13,782 bases of DNA from Clostridia bacterium (GTDB taxonomy: Bacteria; Bacillota; Clostridia; Christensenellales; Borkfalkiaceae): contig JAIDFD010000003.1 of assembly GCA_029054485.1 (NCBI GenBank), forward strand, positions 1-13,782, in the 5' to 3' direction. This document shows positions 6,778 to 13,224 of this stretch, one piece after another (position 1 is the first letter of the stretch; every line of letters starts with the position of its first letter). The notes beneath the pieces were generated by a model. It made no database searches and was not told where the DNA came from. It saw nothing but the letters and a program-made list of their open reading frames with translations. The position numbers were made by a program, and so were the translations under genes.

Positions 6778-7383
6778 ATGAAGACTCAAATGAGATTTCA
6801 AAAATACTTAATTCTCGTGACATTAATCGTTGCGGCGTTAAGTTTCGTCTACGCTCTTTCTTTCTGCGGCGGTACGATTTACCAGTATGAGATTTATTAC
6901 GACCCCGGCAGAGATATTGAAACGTTTGAAGGCGTCAGAGCGTTGTACAATGCATCACAGACGTATAACGACATTTTAATATGGCTTACGATAGTATTCA
7001 TTTTAGTCGTTATAATCAATTACATTATGGCAACGCAGAAAAGACGCAACTACTACGTAACGAATTACATATCGATTATACTTACGATTGTATACGCAGT
7101 AGCATTGGCGGCGGTAATCGTACTGTTTGTCGTACAGACCTATTCGCTGTTTATTTTAATCGATAGAGAAAGTGTTGAAGCTGTTTATAACAGAACTATC
7201 GGTGGTTTCAAGTATTCAACGATTAACTTTATAATGGGCTATGTAATGGCGGGAGTGCTTATCGCAAACGCGTGCCTGCTCATTTTCAACCTTGTTTGGA
7301 AAGTTAAGCTTATGAAAGGCGAAAAGAAACTGCTTGCCCGGCAACCCGCAAAGAGCGAAGAAGTAATTGAGGAGGCAGTGTAA
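6778..7383 (+). CDS. Small four-TM protein A of the importer locus, function unknown
   Basis: A 201-residue membrane protein that I cannot assign to a family. TM segments lie at about 10-30, 65-85, 96-120 and 148-172. A 34-residue outside loop (31-64) holds Tyr/Asp/Glu (YQYEIYYDPGRD), and a short basic TM2-TM3 loop (QKRRNYY, 87-93) places both ends inside. The C-terminal tail is charged and ends KSEEVIEEAV. GGGGA (6766-6770) lies seven bases before the ATG. The next gene starts one base after its stop codon, so the two are translated together. Its place between the binding protein and the ATPase, and its matching layout with the proteins at 7385 and 9078, suggest an accessory subunit of the importer. 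There is no direct evidence for that. Confidence 0.75.
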   Translation: MKTQMRFQKYLILVTLIVAALSFVYALSFCGGTIYQYEIYYDPGRDIETFEGVRALYNASQTYNDILIWLTIVFILVVIINYIMATQKRRNYYVTNYISIILTIVYAVALAAVIVLFVVQTYSLFILIDRESVEAVYNRTIGGFKYSTINFIMGYVMAGVLIANACLLIFNLVWKVKLMKGEKKLLARQPAKSEEVIEEAV

Positions 7384-7384
7384 T

Positions 7385-7987
7385 ATGAAACAGCTTACAC
7401 CTAATCAGCAGATAATTGCCGATGATATTCTCCGTTATAAGAAGAATAAGCTCGCGCAGATTTTAGCTATTTTGGGCATCGTTTTCAACTGCCTGTACTT
7501 CTGCCTGTTATATGCAATTCCCGATGCAAATATGTGGAAAGTCGGACTTGGCGTTTCTATAGTGCTGACGCTGGTACTTTTGCTTGTGGTATTCCTTTCG
7601 TCCGAGGGCGTAAAGGGTTATAACTATAAATTCAGCATAGTGCTTTTGGTTGTTGCTATGTTCCAGATTGCAAGGATATTCTACTATCCTTTGAAGGGCT
7701 TGCAGGCAAACACGCTTCAAGGCATAGGTTACTTCGGATATTATCCCAATTCCAGCGGAGTTTTCTTCGCGCTGTTGATTGTTTGGCTTTGCGCTTCGGC
7801 GGCGTGCCTGATTGCTTCGGCGGTTATCGGCTGGATTTATTCGGCAAGACTTGCAAAATTCCAGAAAGCTCTCGACAAAGAAGAAATTTCGGTTGAGCAG
7901 ACATTGAAGGAAATGGACGCCGAGGACGAGGCAAACGCACTCAAAGTGGATTCAAGCGTAGAATTGGATTTTGAGGAGGAAAAATAA
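7385..7987 (+). CDS. Small four-TM protein B of the importer locus, function unknown
   Basis: A 200-residue membrane protein with no recognised family. A cytoplasmic N-terminal stretch (1-23, MKQLTPNQQIIADDILRYKK) precedes TM segments at about 24-44, 51-72, 82-102 and 126-152. The TM3-TM4 outside loop is Gly/Tyr/Asn-rich (IGYFGYYPNSSG, 114-125). A long acidic cytoplasmic tail (about 155-200, ending VELDFEEEK) could be a helical partner-binding arm. ATG 7385 follows GAGGAGG (7369-7375) at nine bases; an in-frame TTG at 7367 would put that site inside the gene. Its stop overlaps the ATG of the ATPase gene by one base (TAATG), so translation of the two is probably coupled. Coupling with the ATPase makes a role in the importer plausible. 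Confidence 0.75.
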   Translation: MKQLTPNQQIIADDILRYKKNKLAQILAILGIVFNCLYFCLLYAIPDANMWKVGLGVSIVLTLVLLLVVFLSSEGVKGYNYKFSIVLLVVAMFQIARIFYYPLKGLQANTLQGIGYFGYYPNSSGVFFALLIVWLCASAACLIASAVIGWIYSARLAKFQKALDKEEISVEQTLKEMDAEDEANALKVDSSVELDFEEEK

Positions 7988-9075
7988 TGCCTGAAGTAAA
8001 TATTCAACATTTAGATAAAATATACGATAACAAGGTTCAGGCGGTATTCGACTTCAACCTGGACATCAAGGACGGCGAATTTATAGTTCTCGTAGGACCC
8101 TCCGGTTGCGGAAAGTCTACCACGCTCAGAATGGTGGCGGGACTTGAGGACATAACCGAAGGAAATCTTATTATCGATGGCAAGGACTGTACCCGCCTGC
8201 CCCCCAAGGACAGGGATATAGCGATGGTTTTCCAGAACTACGCGCTGTACGGTCACATGACTATATACGAAAACATGGCTTTCTCGCTCACTCTCCGTAA
8301 AGAGAACAAAGAGGTAATTCACAGAAAGGTTATGGCGGCGGCTGAAATTCTCGATTTGAAGAGCCAGCTCAACAAAAAGCCCAAACAACTCTCCGGCGGT
8401 CAGCGCCAGCGTGTTGCAATGGGACGTGCGATTGTCCGTAACCCCAAAGTTTTCCTCTTTGATGAGCCCCTTTCAAACCTCGATGCAAAACTGAGAGGTT
8501 CGATGAGAAGAGAGCTTATCCTGTTACATAAAAAACTGAACGCAACGATTATGTACGTTACCCACGACCAGACCGAAGCTCTGACCCTTGCGGACAGAAT
8601 AGTCTGTATGTCAATGGGACACGTTCAGCAGATAGGCAAACCTATCGAGCTTTACGAAAAACCCGCAAACACCTTTGTCGCGACCTTTATAGGACTTCCT
8701 CCTATGAATATGTTTGAAGGCAGAATTCAGGGCGGCTATTTCAAGAGCGACTTGTTCGAGTACCCTCTGAGCGAAAAGCAGATTATGCAACTCAAAGAGT
8801 ATGAGGGCAGGGAAGTAATTTTGGGCGTTCGTCCCGAAAACGTAACGCGCGATGGCTCGGTTAAATTAAACATTACCAACAACGAAAATCTGGGTATGAA
8901 CACCCTTGTGCACGGCAAGGTCGGCGGCGTAAAAAACGTAGTCTGCAAATTTGCCGAGTGGTGCAACTATAAAAACGGCGACGATATCAATATCGGTTTC
9001 GACCCCGCAATGATGCACTTCTTCGAGATGCCCGAAGGCGATCAGCCCGGTAAGGCGATAGTTAAGGAGGGATAA
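7987..9075 (+). CDS. ABC transporter ATP-binding protein, MsmX/UgpC (CUT1 sugar importer) type
   Basis: A 362-residue ATPase that energises the LplB/LplC-type permease pair. Walker A is GPSGCGKST (37-45), the Q-loop Gln is 83, the signature is LSGGQRQR (135-142), Walker B is FLFDEP (156-161), the D-loop is SNLD (163-166), and the switch His is 193 in THDQ. A C-terminal regulatory (TOBE/MalK-like) region begins at about 235 and includes GVRPEN (280-285). The helix after the Q-loop reads LYGHMTIYENMAF, with Gly89 where this family nearly always has Pro (LYPHMT). Its start overlaps the stop of the upstream four-TM gene, and the next four-TM gene starts three bases after its own stop. Many Bacillota share one unlinked MsmX among several importers, so a dedicated copy inside the locus is notable. 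All catalytic residues are intact. Confidence 0.95.
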   Translation: MPEVNIQHLDKIYDNKVQAVFDFNLDIKDGEFIVLVGPSGCGKSTTLRMVAGLEDITEGNLIIDGKDCTRLPPKDRDIAMVFQNYALYGHMTIYENMAFSLTLRKENKEVIHRKVMAAAEILDLKSQLNKKPKQLSGGQRQRVAMGRAIVRNPKVFLFDEPLSNLDAKLRGSMRRELILLHKKLNATIMYVTHDQTEALTLADRIVCMSMGHVQQIGKPIELYEKPANTFVATFIGLPPMNMFEGRIQGGYFKSDLFEYPLSEKQIMQLKEYEGREVILGVRPENVTRDGSVKLNITNNENLGMNTLVHGKVGGVKNVVCKFAEWCNYKNGDDINIGFDPAMMHFFEMPEGDQPGKAIVKEG

Positions 9076-9077
9076 AG

Positions 9078-9725
9078 ATGGAAGAAATCGAAAAGGTAGT
9101 GGAAGCTGCCGAAGTTCAGCCTTCCGAAGAAAAGCAACTTTCCAGATCCGCAAGGGCGGGTGCCGCAATTAAGGAATGGTTCAGAAAGTTCACCGTTAAA
9201 CTTAAACACAGACCTATGAACATTGCGTTCTTCGTTCTGATTGTTTCTGCTATAGTTTATCTGTGTTCACTGGGCAACTATTCGCAGTCCGCTCTCAAAT
9301 ATCAGGTTGTTGACTGGCTTGGACTGAGTATTTTCGTAAATACTCTGTTCTGCATACTGTCCCTTCTGTTGTTTATGAACTCTTTCCCCAAGCGTTCAAA
9401 AAAGCCCAAGGTAGTAATGCTCATTCTGTTCTTCCTGTTTATTGCGGCAATGATTACGTTCGACGTTCTGTTCTACGTCCGCGCAGGAAACGCATATAAC
9501 AACGACCTTTCTAACCCCGACTGGGATCCGGCAATCAAAGCCGAAGTGCAGAGCTATATGCTACCCGCGCTCAATTCGGCGATTGCGCACATCGTTCTCA
9601 TCGGACTCGGCGCAATCCTTACGGCGACCTATCCTCTCTACGGCAAACTTCTCAATAAGATCAACACCAAAAAGGTTATCGAGTCTACCGAACTCAAAGA
9701 GGTTATCGAGACCGAAGACGAGTAA
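9078..9725 (+). CDS. Small four-TM protein C of the importer locus, function unknown
   Basis: A 215-residue membrane protein with no recognised family. A charged cytoplasmic N-terminal region of about 45 residues (MEEIEKVVEAAEVQ, then the basic stretch WFRKFTVKLKHR) precedes TM segments at about 46-66, 80-101, 111-134 and 162-184. The TM2-TM3 loop is short and basic (PKRSKKPK, 104-111). The TM3-TM4 outside loop is polar (about 135-160, with NNDLSNPDWD). The tail is acidic and ends ELKEVIETEDE, like the KSEEVIEEAV end of protein A. Its TM1 (FVLIVSAIVYLCSLG) also resembles that of protein A (LVTLIVAALSFVYALS) by eye, so the two may be paralogues. AAGGAGGG (9064-9071) gives it a strong ribosome site inside the end of the ATPase gene, three bases separate the genes, and translational coupling is likely. 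Confidence 0.75.
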   Translation: MEEIEKVVEAAEVQPSEEKQLSRSARAGAAIKEWFRKFTVKLKHRPMNIAFFVLIVSAIVYLCSLGNYSQSALKYQVVDWLGLSIFVNTLFCILSLLLFMNSFPKRSKKPKVVMLILFFLFIAAMITFDVLFYVRAGNAYNNDLSNPDWDPAIKAEVQSYMLPALNSAIAHIVLIGLGAILTATYPLYGKLLNKINTKKVIESTELKEVIETEDE

Positions 9726-9749
9726 TATTTTCTCAATAAAATTAAAAGT

Positions 9750-9787
9750 AATTTAGCCGGCAAAAATTATTTTGTCGGCTAAATTTT
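9750..9787 (+). terminator. Stem-loop between protein C and the next membrane-protein gene (weak or partial terminator)
   Basis: AATTTAGCCG (9750-9759) pairs with CGGCTAAATT (9776-9785), followed inward by a G-T wobble and CAAAA/TTTTG around an ATTA loop. The stem is about 16 bp. Only TTTT follows before GAAAAGG, the ribosome site of the next gene. It could terminate part of the transcripts and so lower expression of the downstream enzymes relative to the importer. Confidence 0.55.
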
Positions 9788-9800
9788 GAAAAGGTAAACC

Positions 9801-10499
9801 ATGGCGAAAAAGAAAAAGAAGTTTCAGGAAACAACCATAGAAAATTATTACGACCTGAAGCTTGATAAAATAGACGAGCTTGTCGCCGCACTCAAAGACG
9901 AAAGCCCCGCCGAAAAAACGGAGATAAGCTATAACGTTGCGGAAATCACGGGCGATGACCGCGCGAAAAACCGTAACAAGGAATTTGACCCCTACAAGGT
10001 TGACAAATTTTCAAGAATACCCGCCTGGGTTAAGGCGCTGTTTATCAAGTTCTGGTTTGCGGGCTGCGCTTGCTACTTCGTAATGTTCGGGCTCAAAATA
10101 GACGATCTGGACAAGCTCGTTATCCTAGGCGCGGTCTTGGGTCTGATTGTGGACGTTCTCGTCAACCCCCTGTTCAGGTTTATGGAGTCGGATAAAAAGG
10201 AGTACAACGCCTTTATGATGTTTCCCTTCCGGTTCAAGGCTTTCTGGACGTTTTTCACCAATTTGATTTATTACATTGTCGTAATAATCTGCGTAAATTA
10301 TTGCTACGTTGGGCTTAACAATTTAATTAATTTAATTTCAGGCACCCAAAATGAGTTAAAAGTGGGTGTAGAACCCTTGCTTTTTGGAGTGTTTGCCGTT
10401 ATAATTGATATGATTTTCATCGGAATCAAAGACGGAATTGTCATACTGATTAAAAAACGCAAAAACTCAAAAAAAGAAGAAGGTACTTTAAATGTTTAA
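9801..10499 (+). CDS. Four-TM membrane protein D with charged cytoplasmic N-terminus, function unknown
   Basis: A 232-residue protein. A hydrophilic N-terminal region (1-75) starts MAKKKKKFQE and carries ENYYDLKLDKIDELVAALK (14-32), probably a helix, and FDPYKVDKFSRIPAW (62-76). TM segments at about 78-98, 104-124, 147-170 and 190-214 follow, then a basic tail. GVEPLLFGVFAVIIDMIFIG (188-207) and the short Asp-Lys-Lys loop FMESDKKEY (127-135) look like conserved elements. My impression is that similar uncharacterised proteins are widespread in Clostridia, but this is recall that I could not check. Its layout differs from proteins A-C. AAAAGG is just before ATG 9801. The last eight bases overlap the start of the GH28 gene, so the two are probably translated together. 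Confidence 0.72.
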   Translation: MAKKKKKFQETTIENYYDLKLDKIDELVAALKDESPAEKTEISYNVAEITGDDRAKNRNKEFDPYKVDKFSRIPAWVKALFIKFWFAGCACYFVMFGLKIDDLDKLVILGAVLGLIVDVLVNPLFRFMESDKKEYNAFMMFPFRFKAFWTFFTNLIYYIVVIICVNYCYVGLNNLINLISGTQNELKVGVEPLLFGVFAVIIDMIFIGIKDGIVILIKKRKNSKKEEGTLNV

Positions 10500-12024
10500 A
10501 AAATTGTTCGTTTCCTCAACGACCGCTTGTTTCGAGCTTAAAAATACGACCCCCTATCACAGCCCCGCAAGTTATCACGTTCTTTTGAACGGCAAAGTTG
10601 CGGGCGTGTTCGATACCAACGTGTTTTCGCTTTATAATCTCGAACCCGACAGCGAGTACGCGGTAGAGGTTGCGGGCAGCATTTTAAAATTCAGAACCCT
10701 TGCCGAAACCGCGGTTATAGACGTAATCGCGTTGGGTGCAAAGGCAGACGGCGTTACGGACGATACCTATTACGTCCAAAAGGCTATAGGGCGCTGTCCC
10801 GAAGGCGGCAGGGTGCTGTTCAGAGAGGGTACTTACCTCGTCCGTCCTTTAAGCCTTAAAAGCGGTATCACCTTAGAGCTTAAAAAGGGCGCAACCATTT
10901 TGGGCGATGAGCGCGAAACGAGCTATCCCTTTATTCCCGCGCGCAACCCCTATTCAAAAAAGGAAGAAGTTTTGGTAACGTGGGAGGGCGAACCCTTCGA
11001 CTGCCATATGTCGCTTATCCACGGTCACAAGGTAAGCAATATTATGATAGTGGGCGAGGGCACGATTAACGGCAACGCCGATAAGTCCACCTGGTGGGAC
11101 AGACCCAAGGGAAGAGCGGTCGCGCGCCCCAGACTGGTATTTTTGAACAAGTGCAAAAATATCCGTATGCACGGCGTAACCTGCAAAAATTCCGCAAGCT
11201 GGAACCTGCACCCCTATTTTTCAAAGAATATCAGTTTTTACGACTTGAAGATTGAAAATCCCTACACCGCGCCCAACACGGACGGTCTCGATCCCGAGAG
11301 CTGCGACAAGGTCGACATAGTCGGCTGTAAGTTCAGCGTGGGCGACGACTGCTGTGCGATAAAATCGGGCAAGCTGTATATGGGCAAGACCTACAAAACC
11401 CCCGCAAGCCGTCACACCCTGCGCAATAACCTGTTTCAGGACGGTCACGGCGCAATAGTTCTGGGCAGTGAAATGAGCGGCGGAATACGCGATTTGACCG
11501 TGTGCCAGTGCCTGTTCAGACATACCGACAGGGGTCTGAGAATTAAGAGCAGACGCGGCAGGGGCAAGGACGCGATTATAGACGGCGTAGTTTTTGAAAA
11601 TATCAAAATGGAAAACGTAATTACGCCGCTTGTTATAAATATGTACTACAACTGCGACCCCGACGGAAATACAGAGTACGTCTGGACGCGCAGTAAAAAT
11701 ATGCCGGTCGACGACCGCACGCCCTACCTCGGCAAATTCGTGTTCAAGGACATTGTATGCGTGGACTGCGAGTGTATGGCGGGCTACTTCGACGGACTTA
11801 CCGAACAACCCATTAAAGAGGTGGTTATCGAAAACGTCTTATTCTCGTTCAAGGAGGACGCAAGGGCTTACGAACCCGCTATGCTTTTGGGCGTGGACGC
11901 CTACTGCAAGGCAGGTCTTTACGTTGACAACGTTGAAAAACTCATTCTCAAAAACGTTACCTTCGAAGGGGTCGAGGGCGAAAAAATCATCAAAAAGCAC
12001 CTCGGTCAGGTTATCGGGGAATAA
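10492..12024 (+). CDS. Polygalacturonase (GH28) with N-terminal fibronectin-III-like domain, cytoplasmic type
   Basis: A 510-residue glycoside hydrolase that cleaves alpha-1,4 bonds between galacturonate residues by inversion. Residues about 1-72 look like a fibronectin-III-like domain (SYHVLLNGKVAG, FSLYNLEPDSEYAVEV), as in exo-acting family members. The beta-helix begins at IDVIALGAKADGVTDDT (76-92). The GH28 catalytic motifs are intact: NTDG (262-265, Asp264), GDD (284-286, Asp285 and Asp286), GHG (318-320, His319) and RIK (350-352). There is no signal peptide (MFKKLFVSSTTACFELKN runs straight into the beta domain), so it should act in the cytoplasm on imported saturated oligogalacturonides. 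Exo-action is favoured by the Fn3 domain and intracellular site, but a rhamnogalacturonan specificity cannot be excluded. GAAGAAGG (10476-10483) lies eight bases before the ATG, inside the end of the upstream gene. Confidence 0.93.
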   Translation: MFKKLFVSSTTACFELKNTTPYHSPASYHVLLNGKVAGVFDTNVFSLYNLEPDSEYAVEVAGSILKFRTLAETAVIDVIALGAKADGVTDDTYYVQKAIGRCPEGGRVLFREGTYLVRPLSLKSGITLELKKGATILGDERETSYPFIPARNPYSKKEEVLVTWEGEPFDCHMSLIHGHKVSNIMIVGEGTINGNADKSTWWDRPKGRAVARPRLVFLNKCKNIRMHGVTCKNSASWNLHPYFSKNISFYDLKIENPYTAPNTDGLDPESCDKVDIVGCKFSVGDDCCAIKSGKLYMGKTYKTPASRHTLRNNLFQDGHGAIVLGSEMSGGIRDLTVCQCLFRHTDRGLRIKSRRGRGKDAIIDGVVFENIKMENVITPLVINMYYNCDPDGNTEYVWTRSKNMPVDDRTPYLGKFVFKDIVCVDCECMAGYFDGLTEQPIKEVVIENVLFSFKEDARAYEPAMLLGVDAYCKAGLYVDNVEKLILKNVTFEGVEGEKIIKKHLGQVIGE

Positions 12025-12053
12025 ATACAAATTCATAGATAAAGGGGAAAAAT

Positions 12054-13187
12054 ATGGATTACACGCTTATAGACAAGTATATTGACCGTCTTATAGACGA
12101 TTCCACGCCGGACAAGCCCGTTTGGAATATAGAAAATATCAAACACGGCAAGCCCGCAGGCTGGAACTACATAGACGGCTGTATGATGACTTCGCTTTAT
12201 ACTATCTACCTTTTGACGGGCAAGAAAAAGTATATGGATTTCATCGACGGGTTTGTGGACTATTACGTTTTCGAGGACGGCTCGATACGCGGCTACGAAA
12301 AGGATACCTACAACGTCGACAATATCAACGAGGGCAGAGTACTTTTCGACTTGTACCGCGAAACGGGCAAGGAAAAATACAAAAAGGCGATAGACCTTTT
12401 GTATAGTCAGCTCCAAAGCCAGCCGAGGACGGCAATCGGGAATTTCTGGCACAAGAAAATTTATCCCGATCAGGTCTGGCTGGACGGACTGTATATGGCG
12501 CAGGTGTTCTACACCCGCTACGAAACCGAGTTCAACGGCGGCAAAAATTTCGGCGATATAGTCAAGCAATTCCAAAACGTCTACGACAATATGTACGACA
12601 AGAAAAAGCGGCTCTATTACCACGGTTGGGATTACTCCAAAACCGCGTTCTGGGCGGATAAAAAGACCGGTCTTTCAAAGAGCTTCTGGCTCCGCTCGGT
12701 CGGCTGGTACACCGTGGGACTTGTAGACGTAATCTGTTACCTTTCAAGCGGAGCGAAAGAGGCGAAAGCTCAGCTTACCAAAATTTTAAAGGACACCTTA
12801 GAGGGACTTGAACAGTACATCGATAAGGACGGCAAAATGTTCTGGCAGGTCGTAGACCAAGGCGGAAGAGAGGGCAACTACCTCGAAACTTCGGGCAGTG
12901 CGATGATTGCATACGCTATGATGAAGGGCGCAAGGTTCGGGCTGGTCGATAAGAGATTTGCCAAAATCGGCGAGGAAGTTTTCAACGGAATCTGCAACAA
13001 ATACCTTTCGGAAACGGACGGAAAGTTAAACCTCGGCGGCATCTGTCTTATGGCTGGACTTGGACCCGAAACCAACAGAAAGCGGGACGGCTCGTACGAG
13101 TATTACATATCCGAACCCGTGGTTGAAAACGATGCAAAGGGTACAGGACCTTTCGTAATGGCTTATACGGAAATTAATCAGTTATAA
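12054..13187 (+). CDS. Unsaturated rhamnogalacturonyl/galacturonyl hydrolase, GH105 (YteR/YesR type)
   Basis: A 377-residue (alpha/alpha)6-barrel enzyme that removes the 4-deoxy-4,5-unsaturated uronate from the non-reducing end of lyase-generated pectic oligosaccharides by hydration of the double bond. The family residues are recognisable against B. subtilis YteR: Asp89 in NVDN, the catalytic Asp144 in PDQVWLDGLYMAQ (138-150), His190 in YYHGWD, Trp212/Arg214/Trp218 in SFWLRSVGWY, and the late helix YLETSGSAMIAYAM (276-289). RSVGW replaces the more common RGNGW. There is no signal peptide and the length is as usual. AAAGGGG (12041-12047) precedes ATG 12054, 29 bases after the GH28 stop, so both are one transcript. 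It implies that the cell imports products of a pectate or rhamnogalacturonan lyase that is not encoded here. Confidence 0.94.
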   Translation: MDYTLIDKYIDRLIDDSTPDKPVWNIENIKHGKPAGWNYIDGCMMTSLYTIYLLTGKKKYMDFIDGFVDYYVFEDGSIRGYEKDTYNVDNINEGRVLFDLYRETGKEKYKKAIDLLYSQLQSQPRTAIGNFWHKKIYPDQVWLDGLYMAQVFYTRYETEFNGGKNFGDIVKQFQNVYDNMYDKKKRLYYHGWDYSKTAFWADKKTGLSKSFWLRSVGWYTVGLVDVICYLSSGAKEAKAQLTKILKDTLEGLEQYIDKDGKMFWQVVDQGGREGNYLETSGSAMIAYAMMKGARFGLVDKRFAKIGEEVFNGICNKYLSETDGKLNLGGICLMAGLGPETNRKRDGSYEYYISEPVVENDAKGTGPFVMAYTEINQL

Positions 13188-13192
13188 AACAC

Positions 13193-13224
13193 AAGGGCTT
13201 TGCCAAATCGGCAAAGCCCTTTTT
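13193..13224 (+). terminator. Rho-independent terminator after GH105, possibly bidirectional
   Basis: AAGGGCTTTGCC (13193-13204), loop AAATC, GGCAAAGCCCTT (13210-13221) is a perfect 12-bp stem followed by a run of T to 13224. It starts five bases after the GH105 stop codon. The opposite strand has the same stem followed by GTGTTTTAT, so it may also end the convergent regulator gene, whose stop codon overlaps the T-run. Confidence 0.93.

Noticed and set aside
6773-6778. TTGACA, a perfect -35 consensus
   Set aside because: It overlaps the start codon of the four-TM gene at 6778 and has no -10 element at a proper distance, so it is probably coincidental.
5614-6801. Long open frame on the minus strand (about 395 codons)
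   Set aside because: It lies antisense to the binding-protein gene, has no ribosome site and no recognisable family features, and its composition follows from the codon bias of the sense gene.
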